Notes under the pieces: model-generated
The model's input: only the letters and a program-made list of their open reading frames with translations
Told to the model about the DNA's origin: nothing
The model's database searches: none
Program-made: the position numbers and the translations under genes
Part shown: positions 1-9,045 of the stretch, piece by piece
Position numbering within the stretch: position 1 is the first letter of the stretch
Layout of the letters: each line of letters begins with the position of its first letter
Assembly: GCA_000437275.1 (NCBI GenBank)
Contig: FR899741.1
Span: forward strand, 170,189 to 206,347
DNA length: 36,159 nucleotides
Reading direction: 5' to 3'
Origin: Clostridium sp. CAG:411
GTDB taxonomy: Bacteria; Bacillota; Clostridia; Lachnospirales; Lachnospiraceae

Positions 1-39
1 TTAAAAATCGTTAATGCACAGCCACGCTTTATCACCTAT

Positions 40-3000
40 TTACTTTTTAATTTTTACTTTCTTTACAGCAGTATATTTTCCGTACACTTTTTTGCCTTTG
101 TACATCTTATATGCCTGAATCTTAACATAATAGGTCTTTCCTTTTTTCAGCTTGCTTACAGTTTTGCTAACAGCATTCTTTGATACTACCATGCTCTTTT
201 TGTTTTTTGTAAACTTACTGTTTGTTGCAAGCAAAATGTGATAACCACTAATATTCTTTGCCTTCTTCCAGGTTATCTTCGCCTTTTTCCCTTTTATGTT
301 TGTTACCTTCAATCCTTTTACTTTGGCAATCACCAGTCTTACTACACTTGGATTGCTTGTCGTTACTGTAATTTCGATGATAGCAGAAACTTGGTTTTTG
401 GATGTGGTTACTTTAATCTGTGCTGTTCCAGCCTTCAATCCTGTCACAAGTCCAGATGCATTTACCGAAGCAATCGTTGGTGTCAGAGACTCATAGGTAA
501 GGCTATCTACTGCTTCTGCTGGAATCAGTGAAGTTTTTAATTGTAACTTTTCTCCAACCTTGACAACCGTTTTGTTGTTTTCTCCTGTTACTACTACTTT
601 CGTAGCCGCAGGATAAGAAATTTCCAATTCTAAGCTTTTCACTTGATTTTTAGTCGGATCATTTGCATTATCAATATGCATATAAATAGTAACTTTACCA
701 TTGGCTAATGCAGTTACAACCCCAGTCTTAGAGTCAACGGTAGCTTTCGTAACATCAGATGAAGTAAAATAAATATTGTCTGTTGTAATATTTTTTACAT
801 CTTCGATTTTTTCTGCCTTTCCTACCACAGATGTTGCATATCCAAATACTGCCTTACTTTCACCTACATTTATTTTATTGACAGGCGCAAATACAACTTC
901 CTTTGTATCTGCAATAACATTTATTGTCCGTGTAGCCACTACATTTTGCTTATTTTTATACTTTTCAGGTAAAATGCTGATTTTTCCTGTACCAACTTTA
1001 TTCGCCACAAATGTCATAGATGTAGTTTTGTATTGAGTACCTGCATTTTCTGTCTTTACAGGTGTTGTATCGGATTTTACAAACTTAAACATATCATTTG
1101 TATCAAACTCATATTTAATCGCATCCAATGAGTCAGACGGATTTGTAGCAAAGTGCATTGTAAACTCATCTCCAGCCTGAACCGTCAAAGGTACATTCTT
1201 GTCAATGGCATTTCCCTTTTCATCAACCATGTACACCATAGTCTCATCCGCTGCAACCACAACCTGACATGTTGTACTTACTCCACTACCAAGCGCTGTT
1301 ATTGTAACGGTCGTAACTCCAGCAGATACCGGCTCTATCACACCATCGCCAGATACTTTTGCAATACTTGTATCTGCACTTTTATATTCCACAATGTCTT
1401 TATAATTATTCCATTGTTCTTCTGTATATTTGCTTGTGTCATATGTCAACGTAGGTGTTATTTTTACACTCTTTCCAGAACCCTCTTTTAGTTCCACTTC
1501 TTTTTGTGACAAATTAATACCCGTTGCAGGAACTACCACATTAACTTGATATTCTTTTGTGACAGAACCGCACTTTAATGTTACTTTGCTTGTTCCAAGT
1601 CCCTTCGGTACTACAATAGCAGAAGAACTTACCGTTGCAACGCCATCTTTCAAATATGTGCGTGGTTCTACCTGTGCAACAGAATAGTTTCCACTCGTCC
1701 ACACATTTGCCTCGGAACAATCCGCAGGTATGATTTTAGGCGAAAGCTCAATTCCTTTCTTTTCAACGCTGACAACAGGATTGCTATTGGTATCTTCAAT
1801 AGCGGTACATTTTTTCTTTGTAACATTTACGGTCACTGTTACTTCTGGTGCTTTTGCAATAACAGTATCATCATACATAAAGAAATTAATTGTTCCTTCC
1901 ATGCTGATTCTGGTTGTACCTTCTTTAAGTCCCTTTACATTTGCTTTATAAATATTCCAACTGTTGATCTGTTGTGTTGTAGCTGGTTCCATCTGTAAAA
2001 ATCCAGTTGTACCATCCTTTTCTGTTACTTTTATTCCATTTCGCATATAATCTGCAAGGAATGTATTAATCGACAAGGACTCTACTTCTCCAATTGATAC
2101 ACTGACTGGCTCTGGATCCGTTACGGAAAAACTGAAATCTCCAATCATATATCCTCGAAATGCATTATAACTTATGGTTGCTTTCGCAGGCACTGTAATA
2201 GAAACTAATTTTCTACAGTTTCTAAATACATCTGCCTTTATGGCATTTGTTTTTTCAGAGCACACTACTTTTTGTAAATACTGACAATCCTGGAACAATC
2301 CCTGACTTACTGTTGTTACACCTTCTGGGATACTGCATTGCTGTATCAATGTGATTCCAAATGCAAAATTTCCAATGCTCTCCAAAGAATTTGCCTGTCC
2401 TAAATCAATCTCCTTCAGACCATCTTCTTCATCTAATATGTACTGGTCATATCCATGCAATAAGGTATCTAATTTTTTATATTCACAGCAACCATAAAAA
2501 GCACGTTCTCCAATACTCTTTGTCTTAGACGGAATAATGATTTCCGTAAAACTTCGGCATTCTTCAAATGCAGAATTTCCGATGCTCACCAATTCTTTTG
2601 GCAAAGCACTTTTACTTAATGTCATATTTGCATTATTCTTAAACGCATTCTCTCCAATCGTCTGAATGGATTCTGGTAATGTCACTTTTCTGGAATATAC
2701 ATACTTTTTATCACAAACATTACCCAAATCCAACCAATCAGTCTTATTTAACAATTCACGTTGTGAAATTGAAAAGGCATTGTTTGGTAAAGCGGTCATT
2801 CGTTCCGATAATGTAATCTTTTCAAGATTATAGCAATTTGCAAAAGCACTCTCTCCAATTTCCGTAACACTATTTGGCAATTCTACGGAAGTTAAACCTG
2901 TATAATTCGTCACATATAACTGATTCGCCAGGCTTTCTCTTACATAATATCCTACATAACCATCCTTCGGTACCAAACTAACTCCTGAAGTTAAATTTTC

Positions 3001-5007
3001 AGATGTAGAACTAATTTTTTTAATATCTGAAATCACGCCCTGCTCTTTATCATATGTATAAGAAGTATATTGTCCATTTTCAGAATCATAAGACACCTCA
3101 CTTGGCATTGCATATCTTTTTTCTGCAATGATATACACCAATTCATAACCACTTGGAGAACCTTTTTCCTCATATTGACTCTCTGTTAATTGTGCCGAAC
3201 GATCCATGTAGGTTTCTTTCACCTGTTGATTTCCTGCATTATCTTTTGTATAGATTAAATACTCTCCTACCGTAGCATTTCCCGCTGGTCTTTCACTGTA
3301 GATTTTGGATTTTTCTACATAGCGAGCATGATATGCCACGTTCTGTATTGTTTTTGCTGTACTACAACCTTTAAATGCACTACTTCCTATCTTTTGTAAT
3401 GTATCTGGGAATGTAACAGCAGATAACTGCATACAACCTTCAAAGGCACTGTCACCAATACTTCGTAACTGTGAAGGCAATGTAATGTTTCTCAAATTTG
3501 TAAAGCCAGAAAATAGACTATTCGCAATGGCTGTTACACCTTTTCCCATATAAATATTTTTTACATTTACCTGCTTATCAAAAGCATGTTCTTCAATATC
3601 TGTCACACAATCAGGAACATAAATAGACTGTAGCCCATTGGAAATAGCTAAATTCCCATAAATATCTGTCTGATTATAATTGCTTGGCAGTACATAAGTA
3701 AATGCATTTTTCTTAATTGTTTTTAATTTGGTTAATTTTTTTAAGAAATCTGTGTCAGACAGACGATTACATCCTTTAAATGCACTATCTTCTATACTCG
3801 ATAAAATGCTGTTTTCTGCATCTCTTATCTCTACCTGTGTAAGTCCGCTACATCCTTCAAAAACGCTTTCTTGTAAAGCAGATATGCCCTTTGACAAACT
3901 AACCTTTTTCAAACTCAAACAATTCCAAAATGCATGACTTTCGATTCCGCCTTCGTCGGTACCATCACCAGTTCCCATTACAGAGTCTGGAATAGAAATC
4001 TCTCTGATAGAGGAAGCTTCAAACGCATTACTTTTTATCAATTTCAAAGAAGCTGGAAATGTAATTGTTTGTATTCCACTTCCTGCAAATGCGTTGTTTC
4101 CAATCGTAACTAAACTGGTACATTTTGATAAATCAATTCCACTCAAATTAAACGTACCAAGAAATGCAGTCTGTCCAATTTCAGTGACCGTAGTTGGTAT
4201 TGTAATCTCTTTAATACCACTGGATGCACAAAAAGATGCTGGTATCTTTTTGATGCCTTCTGGTAAACTTACCGTCTCCAAATCTGTACACCCCTCAAAC
4301 ACAGAAGCACCTAAGGATACATTTCCATTCGGAATTTCTACCCTTTTTAATGAAGTACAACCACCAAAGGCTCCCTTTCCAATTACATTTACACCTGTTG
4401 GAATGTTAATCGCATCCAGACTGGTACATGCATCAAAAGCAGATTCTTCTATACTCGTCACCGTTTCAGGCAACTCAATTGTTTTTAATTTATTACAGTT
4501 TCTAAATGCAAACTTTCCAATCTTTGTTAGCCCTGCTGGCAACTCAATTTCCTGCAATCCTTTACAATTATCAAATTCATAATCGTCTATTACTGTCATT
4601 GATACATTGGTAAGTATAATCTTAGACGCCTTTCTAGCATATCCAAGTCCACTGATAGAAGTAATCTGTTTTCCTACTGAAGACAAATCTATTTCTCCAC
4701 TATATGCCATCAATTCTGCAAATGTTATATCATGTTCTGCAGCTCTTCCTAACGAAGTATTTACAATCCTTTTTAATTCATTTAACAAGGTTCCATCTGG
4801 AATTCCAGGTCTATTTGTCTCCTTTGAATCTATCTGTTGTACGATTGCATTTGAATCAACTGTCACAGTGGAATCTGCTGCCTTCACAACTGCTGTTCGT
4901 TCAAAAGGATACAAGGCATATCCTGGCATACCTGTAAAAGACATGGCAACTGCCATAGACAATCCAATTGCCTTTTTTGTATTAATTTTCACTTTACCCT
5001 TTTTCAT
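40..5007 (-). CDS. BspA-like leucine-rich-repeat surface protein with Ig-like and FN3-like domains
   Basis: A secreted protein of about 1,655 residues, probably an adhesin or cell-surface protein; the ligand cannot be told from sequence. A basic N-terminus and hydrophobic stretch form a signal peptide. BspA/LRR_5-type repeats (pattern CxxLxxIxLPxxxxxIGxxAF) fill roughly residues 100-560 and again 690-960, separated by a non-repeat insert of about 120 residues. Bacterial Ig-like (Big_2-type) modules cover about 980-1550, and the last 90 residues form a lysine-rich FN3-like domain (ITWKKAKNISGYHI). No LPXTG sorting signal is seen, so attachment is unclear. An upstream in-frame ATG at 5067 exists, but I chose 5007: it has an AGGAAG ribosome site, and a promoter at 5087-5115 would put the transcript start near 5080, leaving 5067 almost leaderless. 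It appears monocistronic. Family assignment is firm, function is not. Confidence 0.9.
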   Translation of the reverse strand: MKKGKVKINTKKAIGLSMAVAMSFTGMPGYALYPFERTAVVKAADSTVTVDSNAIVQQIDSKETNRPGIPDGTLLNELKRIVNTSLGRAAEHDITFAELMAYSGEIDLSSVGKQITSISGLGYARKASKIILTNVSMTVIDDYEFDNCKGLQEIELPAGLTKIGKFAFRNCNKLKTIELPETVTSIEESAFDACTSLDAINIPTGVNVIGKGAFGGCTSLKRVEIPNGNVSLGASVFEGCTDLETVSLPEGIKKIPASFCASSGIKEITIPTTVTEIGQTAFLGTFNLSGIDLSKCTSLVTIGNNAFAGSGIQTITFPASLKLIKSNAFEASSIREISIPDSVMGTGDGTDEGGIESHAFWNCLSLKKVSLSKGISALQESVFEGCSGLTQVEIRDAENSILSSIEDSAFKGCNRLSDTDFLKKLTKLKTIKKNAFTYVLPSNYNQTDIYGNLAISNGLQSIYVPDCVTDIEEHAFDKQVNVKNIYMGKGVTAIANSLFSGFTNLRNITLPSQLRSIGDSAFEGCMQLSAVTFPDTLQKIGSSAFKGCSTAKTIQNVAYHARYVEKSKIYSERPAGNATVGEYLIYTKDNAGNQQVKETYMDRSAQLTESQYEEKGSPSGYELVYIIAEKRYAMPSEVSYDSENGQYTSYTYDKEQGVISDIKKISSTSENLTSGVSLVPKDGYVGYYVRESLANQLYVTNYTGLTSVELPNSVTEIGESAFANCYNLEKITLSERMTALPNNAFSISQRELLNKTDWLDLGNVCDKKYVYSRKVTLPESIQTIGENAFKNNANMTLSKSALPKELVSIGNSAFEECRSFTEIIIPSKTKSIGERAFYGCCEYKKLDTLLHGYDQYILDEEDGLKEIDLGQANSLESIGNFAFGITLIQQCSIPEGVTTVSQGLFQDCQYLQKVVCSEKTNAIKADVFRNCRKLVSITVPAKATISYNAFRGYMIGDFSFSVTDPEPVSVSIGEVESLSINTFLADYMRNGIKVTEKDGTTGFLQMEPATTQQINSWNIYKANVKGLKEGTTRISMEGTINFFMYDDTVIAKAPEVTVTVNVTKKKCTAIEDTNSNPVVSVEKKGIELSPKIIPADCSEANVWTSGNYSVAQVEPRTYLKDGVATVSSSAIVVPKGLGTSKVTLKCGSVTKEYQVNVVVPATGINLSQKEVELKEGSGKSVKITPTLTYDTSKYTEEQWNNYKDIVEYKSADTSIAKVSGDGVIEPVSAGVTTVTITALGSGVSTTCQVVVAADETMVYMVDEKGNAIDKNVPLTVQAGDEFTMHFATNPSDSLDAIKYEFDTNDMFKFVKSDTTPVKTENAGTQYKTTSMTFVANKVGTGKISILPEKYKNKQNVVATRTINVIADTKEVVFAPVNKINVGESKAVFGYATSVVGKAEKIEDVKNITTDNIYFTSSDVTKATVDSKTGVVTALANGKVTIYMHIDNANDPTKNQVKSLELEISYPAATKVVVTGENNKTVVKVGEKLQLKTSLIPAEAVDSLTYESLTPTIASVNASGLVTGLKAGTAQIKVTTSKNQVSAIIEITVTTSNPSVVRLVIAKVKGLKVTNIKGKKAKITWKKAKNISGYHILLATNSKFTKNKKSMVVSKNAVSKTVSKLKKGKTYYVKIQAYKMYKGKKVYGKYTAVKKVKIKK

Positions 5008-5086
5008 TTGCTTCTTCCTTTCTTCTAATTTTTGTGCTACATTCAAACCACAATTCTTGAATTTCATTTTTAATATACACGATTTA

Positions 5087-5115
5087 ATTATATCATTTCT
5101 TTTTTTTCAATGCAA
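5087..5115 (-). promoter_or_regulatory. Sigma-A-type promoter of the BspA-like gene
   Basis: On the minus strand a -35 TTGCAT (5110-5115) and a perfect -10 TATAAT (5087-5092) are separated by 17 bp. The predicted start near 5080 gives a leader of about 70 nt to the ATG at 5007. Confidence 0.7.
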
Positions 5116-5187
5116 TCTTCTAATCTTGCATATTTATAACTTTTTGTATTTATCCAACTAGAAAGAAACATACTTTCCTATAGAATC

Positions 5188-5214
5188 AAAAAAAGATGCC
5201 GCTAATACGGCATC
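5188..5214 (-). terminator. Intrinsic terminator after the trigger-factor-like lipoprotein gene
   Basis: A 7-bp perfect stem (GATGCCG/CGGCATC) with a 6-nt loop is followed on the minus strand by seven T. It lies 14 bp past the stop codon at 5229. Confidence 0.85.
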
Positions 5215-5228
5215 CTTTCTATTTTTAT

Positions 5229-6299
5229 TTATTTTGTTGTACTACTTGGTGTTGCAGTTGCTTCTGTAAGGTTCATCTTGCAGTTATCTACTACAAATTC
5301 CTGAACTTTACTTAATTTAAGACCAACTTTAATCTGCTCTTTATCATCATCTGTAACCTGTTTCAAAAATTCCTCTTTTGAAACACCGTACTGATCTGCA
5401 TATTTTTGAATCTGTTCGTCATAATCATCATCTGTAACTTTAATATTTTCTTTGTCGGCAATCAAATTCATAACAACACGGCTAATTGCTTCTTCTTTCG
5501 CACTCTTTTCCATCTGCTCATTAAATTCATCTTCGGTAGAACCCATCTGTGTAATGTAATCAGATAATTCTAATCCATACTGAGACGCCAGATTTTCATA
5601 ATATGTTTTCATCTGTGACTTCAAATCTTCTACATCTTCTTTTGGATAATCTTTAATCTTACATCCATCGATTACCTTTTCCCATGCTGCCTTCTTTTTA
5701 GTCTCTAAAATAGATGCATCTAACTTTTCCTGTAACTCATTTTTTACAGAAGCTGCATAATCAGATACATTGTCATAACCAGACACATTATTTTTAATAT
5801 AATCATCTGTCAAATCATCTACAGCAGGAATTTCTGTAATAGAATTTACTTTTACTTTAAAGACAACATCCTTACCAGCTAAATCTGAGTTGCTGTATGT
5901 CTCTGGGAATGTTAGATTAAGACTTAATTTCTGTCCCTTTTTCGCTCCGATCAAACCATCTTCAAAGCCATCAATAAATGTACCAGAACCCAAAACTAAA
6001 TCATAACCTGTAGCTGTACCGCCATCAAATGCCTTTCCATCTTTCAGACCTTTGTAATCGATATTTACTTTATCGCCTTTTTTAGCCTTATAATTCTTAT
6101 CTTTTGTAACTTTTGCTACCTCTGTTAATTTACTTTCAATAGAAGAATTTATGTCATCATTTGTAACTTCTGTCTGTGACGCTGTGTAATCAACAGAAAG
6201 TCCCTTATAACTTCCCAACTTCACATATTTATTGCCACAACCTGCCAAAGATAATGACATCACTGCTACTAATCCTAACGCTACTATTTTTTTTCTCAT
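5229..6299 (-). CDS. Trigger-factor-like lipoprotein, FKBP-type peptidyl-prolyl isomerase
   Basis: A 356-residue exported lipoprotein: the signal peptide ends in lipobox LAGC (Cys21). Residues about 70-157 form an FKBP-type isomerase domain (GDKVNIDYKG, FDGG, LGSG-FIDGFEDGLIGAKKG), followed by a helical C-terminal region like the chaperone arms of trigger factor (about 160-340) and a short Thr/Ser-rich tail. The N-terminal ribosome-binding domain of true trigger factor is missing and replaced by the lipid anchor, so this is inferred to be an extracytoplasmic foldase, comparable in role to PrsA, and not the ribosomal chaperone. Annotation pipelines may still call it trigger factor. The start has a good AGGAGAG site. 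A terminator follows directly, so it forms its own transcription unit. Confidence 0.88.
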   Translation of the reverse strand: MRKKIVALGLVAVMSLSLAGCGNKYVKLGSYKGLSVDYTASQTEVTNDDINSSIESKLTEVAKVTKDKNYKAKKGDKVNIDYKGLKDGKAFDGGTATGYDLVLGSGTFIDGFEDGLIGAKKGQKLSLNLTFPETYSNSDLAGKDVVFKVKVNSITEIPAVDDLTDDYIKNNVSGYDNVSDYAASVKNELQEKLDASILETKKKAAWEKVIDGCKIKDYPKEDVEDLKSQMKTYYENLASQYGLELSDYITQMGSTEDEFNEQMEKSAKEEAISRVVMNLIADKENIKVTDDDYDEQIQKYADQYGVSKEEFLKQVTDDDKEQIKVGLKLSKVQEFVVDNCKMNLTEATATPSSTTK

Positions 6300-6541
6300 C
6301 TTGTTCTCTCCTTATCTCAAGTCAAAGCAATTCTTTCTTGCTCCGCTATATCCTTATAACTATATCTACTTTCTCTACTATTTTTACCAAAACACCCTTT
6401 TCATTCACCTACTATAAAGGTAAAATTTTAATATAGTTATAATGGTAGTTTATATGCACCACCATACATTTATAACACATTTTGCGTAAAAAGGAAAGTG
6501 CTTTTCACATATTTCACAATTTTTTCGTAATTGTTTCAATT
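6300..6541. other. Intergenic region with one hairpin, no gene seen
   Basis: An AT-rich 242-bp gap between pgeF and the lipoprotein gene. It contains an 8-bp inverted repeat with one wobble pair (6442-6449 and 6458-6465), without a T-run, so it is not a convincing terminator. The lipoprotein promoter should lie here, but none of the candidate -10/-35 pairs is good enough to call. Confidence 0.4.
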
Positions 6542-7465
6542 TTATATAATTTCTAAGAAAGCAGATAAATTTCCACGCTTTCCCTGAGACGCTCTGTGAG
6601 AATATAACAATGTAGAATTGCAACAGGTACATACACAGGATACCCCAATTTGCTCCTCTGGAATTCCAGCTTCCATCAAAATCAACTTATTTGCCATCCA
6701 CAGGTCTAATTGATACTTTTTCATAGGTTTGTCTATAAAAACGCTCTTTAGCATCTGTTCTACTTCGTCTCGCTCCTTCTGTTGCATCTGCATGATTGTT
6801 TCAACAGAAACAAAGCCGTCAAACGCCTCTTTTACATCCTGACTTACCTCATAGCAATCCTGACAAATAGATGGCCCAATCATCACCTTTAAATCATTTG
6901 GATTGGTGCCAAACTCTTTTTTCATCTTTTCAACCGTCTTAGCTCCGATTTTTCCAACAGTTCCACGCCAACCAGAATGACTAAGCCCTATCGCTTCGTT
7001 TCGTTCATCCACAAAGAAAAGTGGCACACAATCTGCATAAGAGGTACTAAGAACAACATTTTTTTCATTCGTTACCAGCCCGTCAATATCTGCCAACTTC
7101 TTTTTTCTTAAATCCGTTCCCTGACAATCTTTCTTTCCTGCTCGATACACAACGGTATCATGTACCTGATCCGATAACACAAGATTTTCCGTTTGCATCC
7201 CTAAAGCATGACAGATTCGTCGATAATTCTCATCTACATTACTGTCCTTATCTCCCCTGCTATAACTTAAATTCATCGTTCCCAAGTATCCTTCACTGAC
7301 ACCACCCTGTCTAGTAGAAAATCCATGTCGTATAAATGATATCTTATCATACATTGGAAATGTAAAAAAAGACACTGCCTCCTTTTCTTGAAGCTGCGCC
7401 TCATAATTTCCTTTATTATAATCCAAACCAGATACCTTATTGGCTTTTACCCATTTTATCTGCAT
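6542..7465 (-). CDS. pgeF: Peptidoglycan editing factor / YfiH-type laccase-domain protein
   Basis: About 307 residues of the YfiH/PgeF family (formerly 'polyphenol oxidase' or 'laccase domain'). Known members act on purine nucleosides or remove wrongly inserted amino acids from UDP-MurNAc precursors. Conserved metal-site residues are visible: His in SDQVHD, Cys in YADCVP, His in LSHSGWRGT, plus the C-terminal CVCTCC-NSTLLYSHR signature. I start it at 7465 and not at the upstream ATG 7489, because an AAAGGAG site (7473-7479) lies 7 nt before 7465 and inside the longer reading. It follows the yraN-like gene by about 100 bp and may have its own promoter. Full length for the family. Confidence 0.88.
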   Translation of the reverse strand: MQIKWVKANKVSGLDYNKGNYEAQLQEKEAVSFFTFPMYDKISFIRHGFSTRQGGVSEGYLGTMNLSYSRGDKDSNVDENYRRICHALGMQTENLVLSDQVHDTVVYRAGKKDCQGTDLRKKKLADIDGLVTNEKNVVLSTSYADCVPLFFVDERNEAIGLSHSGWRGTVGKIGAKTVEKMKKEFGTNPNDLKVMIGPSICQDCYEVSQDVKEAFDGFVSVETIMQMQQKERDEVEQMLKSVFIDKPMKKYQLDLWMANKLILMEAGIPEEQIGVSCVCTCCNSTLLYSHRASQGKRGNLSAFLEII

Positions 7466-7521
7466 CCTCTTACTCCTTTTATAATCCATGCTTTTCGCTA
7501 AATTTCCATCCTCTAAAACTT

Positions 7522-7549
7522 TTTATATTCCTTTTCTTGCACACAACAA
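7522..7549 (-). promoter_or_regulatory. Possible promoter of pgeF
   Basis: TTGTTG (7544-7549) and TATAAA (7522-7527) with 16-bp spacing on the minus strand. The match is moderate; readthrough from the upstream operon is equally possible. Confidence 0.35.
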
Positions 7550-7572
7550 ACTGCTCAAGTACACATCACCAC

Positions 7573-7932
7573 TCATTCTACATGAAATGCATCCTTAATT
7601 ATTTTGTACTTTTTTCCCAATATACATACTACATCAAAACGACAGGGCACATTCTCTGGCACCCCTTGTTTCATAAGATAGTATCTACTGGCAGCTATTA
7701 TCCTTTTCTGCTTGCGATAATCAATTGCCTCTTCTGGCATACCATAGGCATCTGTAGAACGATATTTTACCTCCACAAACACATAGTATTCACCCTCTTT
7801 TGCAACAATATCAATCTCCCCTATACGGGTATAAAAATTATATTGCAAAATTTTATATCCACAGGACTGTAACACAACTCCTGCTATTTTTTCTTTTTCA
7901 TTTCCCAGCTTTCTTTTTTTCTGTCGAATCAA
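7573..7932 (-). CDS. YraN/UPF0102 family predicted nuclease
   Basis: A 119-residue protein with the YraN restriction-endonuclease-like fold. The active-site pattern is visible as GEIDIVAKEG...FVEVKYR (E-D-ExK), followed by the usual RKQKRI-AASRYYL helix. Family members are thought to act in DNA processing, but their substrate is not established. The start is a TTG codon directly after the TAG of the FlhB-like gene; no in-frame ATG lies before the conserved core, so a TTG start with translational coupling is the simplest reading. The ribosome site is weak (GGTGA). Confidence 0.85.
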   Translation of the reverse strand: MIRQKKRKLGNEKEKIAGVVLQSCGYKILQYNFYTRIGEIDIVAKEGEYYVFVEVKYRSTDAYGMPEEAIDYRKQKRIIAASRYYLMKQGVPENVPCRFDVVCILGKKYKIIKDAFHVE

Positions 7933-8217
7933 CTATTTCACCATTTTTTCACGTATTTTTTCCATATCGCTTACAAATACTAAAATCTCTGCTACTACCT
8001 CATACAATTCCTTTGGAATATACGCACCAATTTCCACATCTGCTAATGCATCCGCCACTTTTTCATCCTCATGTATTGGTATGTTGGCTTCTTTTGCTTT
8101 TTGCAGAATTTTTTCTGCCACATACCCTTTTCCAGTGGCAATTACTTTTGGTGCTTCATCTCCACTTTCATAAGACAAGGCAATCGCTTCTAATCGTTTT
8201 CTTTCTTCCTCTGTCAT
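7933..8217 (-). CDS. FlhB/EscU C-terminal-like small protein (YlqH type)
   Basis: A 94-residue soluble protein resembling the cytoplasmic C-terminal domain of FlhB/YscU (PKVIATGKGYVAEKI, IPIHEDEKVADAL, YIPKELYEVVAEIL). It lacks the membrane part and the NPTH self-cleavage motif; the corresponding place reads ATGKG. Such stand-alone domains, like YlqH of Bacillus, sit beside rnhB in many Firmicutes; their role is unknown and need not involve flagella. It lies 24 bp after rnhB and abuts the yraN-like gene. Confidence 0.85.
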   Translation of the reverse strand: MTEEERKRLEAIALSYESGDEAPKVIATGKGYVAEKILQKAKEANIPIHEDEKVADALADVEIGAYIPKELYEVVAEILVFVSDMEKIREKMVK

Positions 8218-8241
8218 ATACAGTCATCCCCTGTTCCTTTA

Positions 8242-9003
8242 CTATCCAAGTATTTTACCTAAAAAACTGCTTCTATGAATGGCACAAGGACCAATTTCTT
8301 TTAATACTTCCGTATGTGCTTTAGAACCATACCCTTTATTACTGGCAAAATAATACTCTGGATACATTTTATCATACTCCACCATCATACGGTCCCTTGT
8401 AACTTTTGCCACAATACTTGCCGCTGCAATAGAAACGCTTCTGGCATCTCCCTTTATGATACCTACCTGTTTTATGTCTACGCCTGGAATTGTTACTGCA
8501 TCATTTAGCAACAAATCAGGTTTTACAGACAGCTTTCCTATTGCAATCCGCATAGCCTCATAAGTTGCCTGCAATATGTTAATTTCATCAATTCTAGCTG
8601 GAGGGACTACGCCAATTCCCACCGCAACTGCCTTTTCCATAATTACATCATACAATTCTTCCCGTTTTTTTTCGGATAGTTGTTTTGAATCGTTTAAATA
8701 TAGTATATTTTCATCCTTTGGCAAAATGACTGCTCCTGCTACAACTGGTCCAGCAAGAGGACCTCTCCCCACCTCATCAATACCACATATATAAGGATAT
8801 TCCTGATACTTGTATTCAAACTCTTTCATTTTTTCTGTACGAAGTAACTCTTGCTCATATTTCTGTTGCTGCTTCTTATATTTTTCTAACAGTTTTTGTA
8901 CACCCTGTCTTGCATCACTACTATACTCCTGTTGCAATTCTTCCCAGTTTTGTATATCCGCAGCTTCAAATTTTTCCTTTATTGCCGCTATTGTCTCTGC
9001 CAT
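8242..9003 (-). CDS. rnhB: Ribonuclease HII
   Basis: 253 residues. It removes RNA from RNA/DNA hybrids and single misincorporated ribonucleotides. An N-terminal helical extension of about 70 residues, typical of Firmicutes RNase HII, precedes the catalytic core opening with CGIDEVGRGPLAGPVV (acidic D-E pair). Further core motifs are LNDSKQLSEKKRE, GDARSVSIAAASIVAKVTRD and YPEY..ASNKGYG. It sits in the operon between a signal peptidase gene and the FlhB-like gene. Confidence 0.96.
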   Translation of the reverse strand: MAETIAAIKEKFEAADIQNWEELQQEYSSDARQGVQKLLEKYKKQQQKYEQELLRTEKMKEFEYKYQEYPYICGIDEVGRGPLAGPVVAGAVILPKDENILYLNDSKQLSEKKREELYDVIMEKAVAVGIGVVPPARIDEINILQATYEAMRIAIGKLSVKPDLLLNDAVTIPGVDIKQVGIIKGDARSVSIAAASIVAKVTRDRMMVEYDKMYPEYYFASNKGYGSKAHTEVLKEIGPCAIHRSSFLGKILG

Positions 9004-9045
9004 ACCTTTCCCGTCCTTTACTATGCAAACTTTGTATTTGCGCTC

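Noticed and set aside
40..5007. Direct DNA repeats resembling a CRISPR array or satellite
   Set aside because: The periodicity is that of leucine-rich repeats at the protein level; DNA spacing and sequence vary. No CRISPR array is seen anywhere.
4094..5161. Plus-strand open frames of 162 and 184 codons opposite the BspA-like gene
   Set aside because: They are antisense shadows of the repeat-rich gene; no ribosome site, no family pattern, and all real genes here run on the minus strand.
6450..6632. A 60-codon minus-strand frame overlapping the end of pgeF
   Set aside because: It overlaps pgeF in another frame, has low-complexity aromatic composition and no ribosome site.
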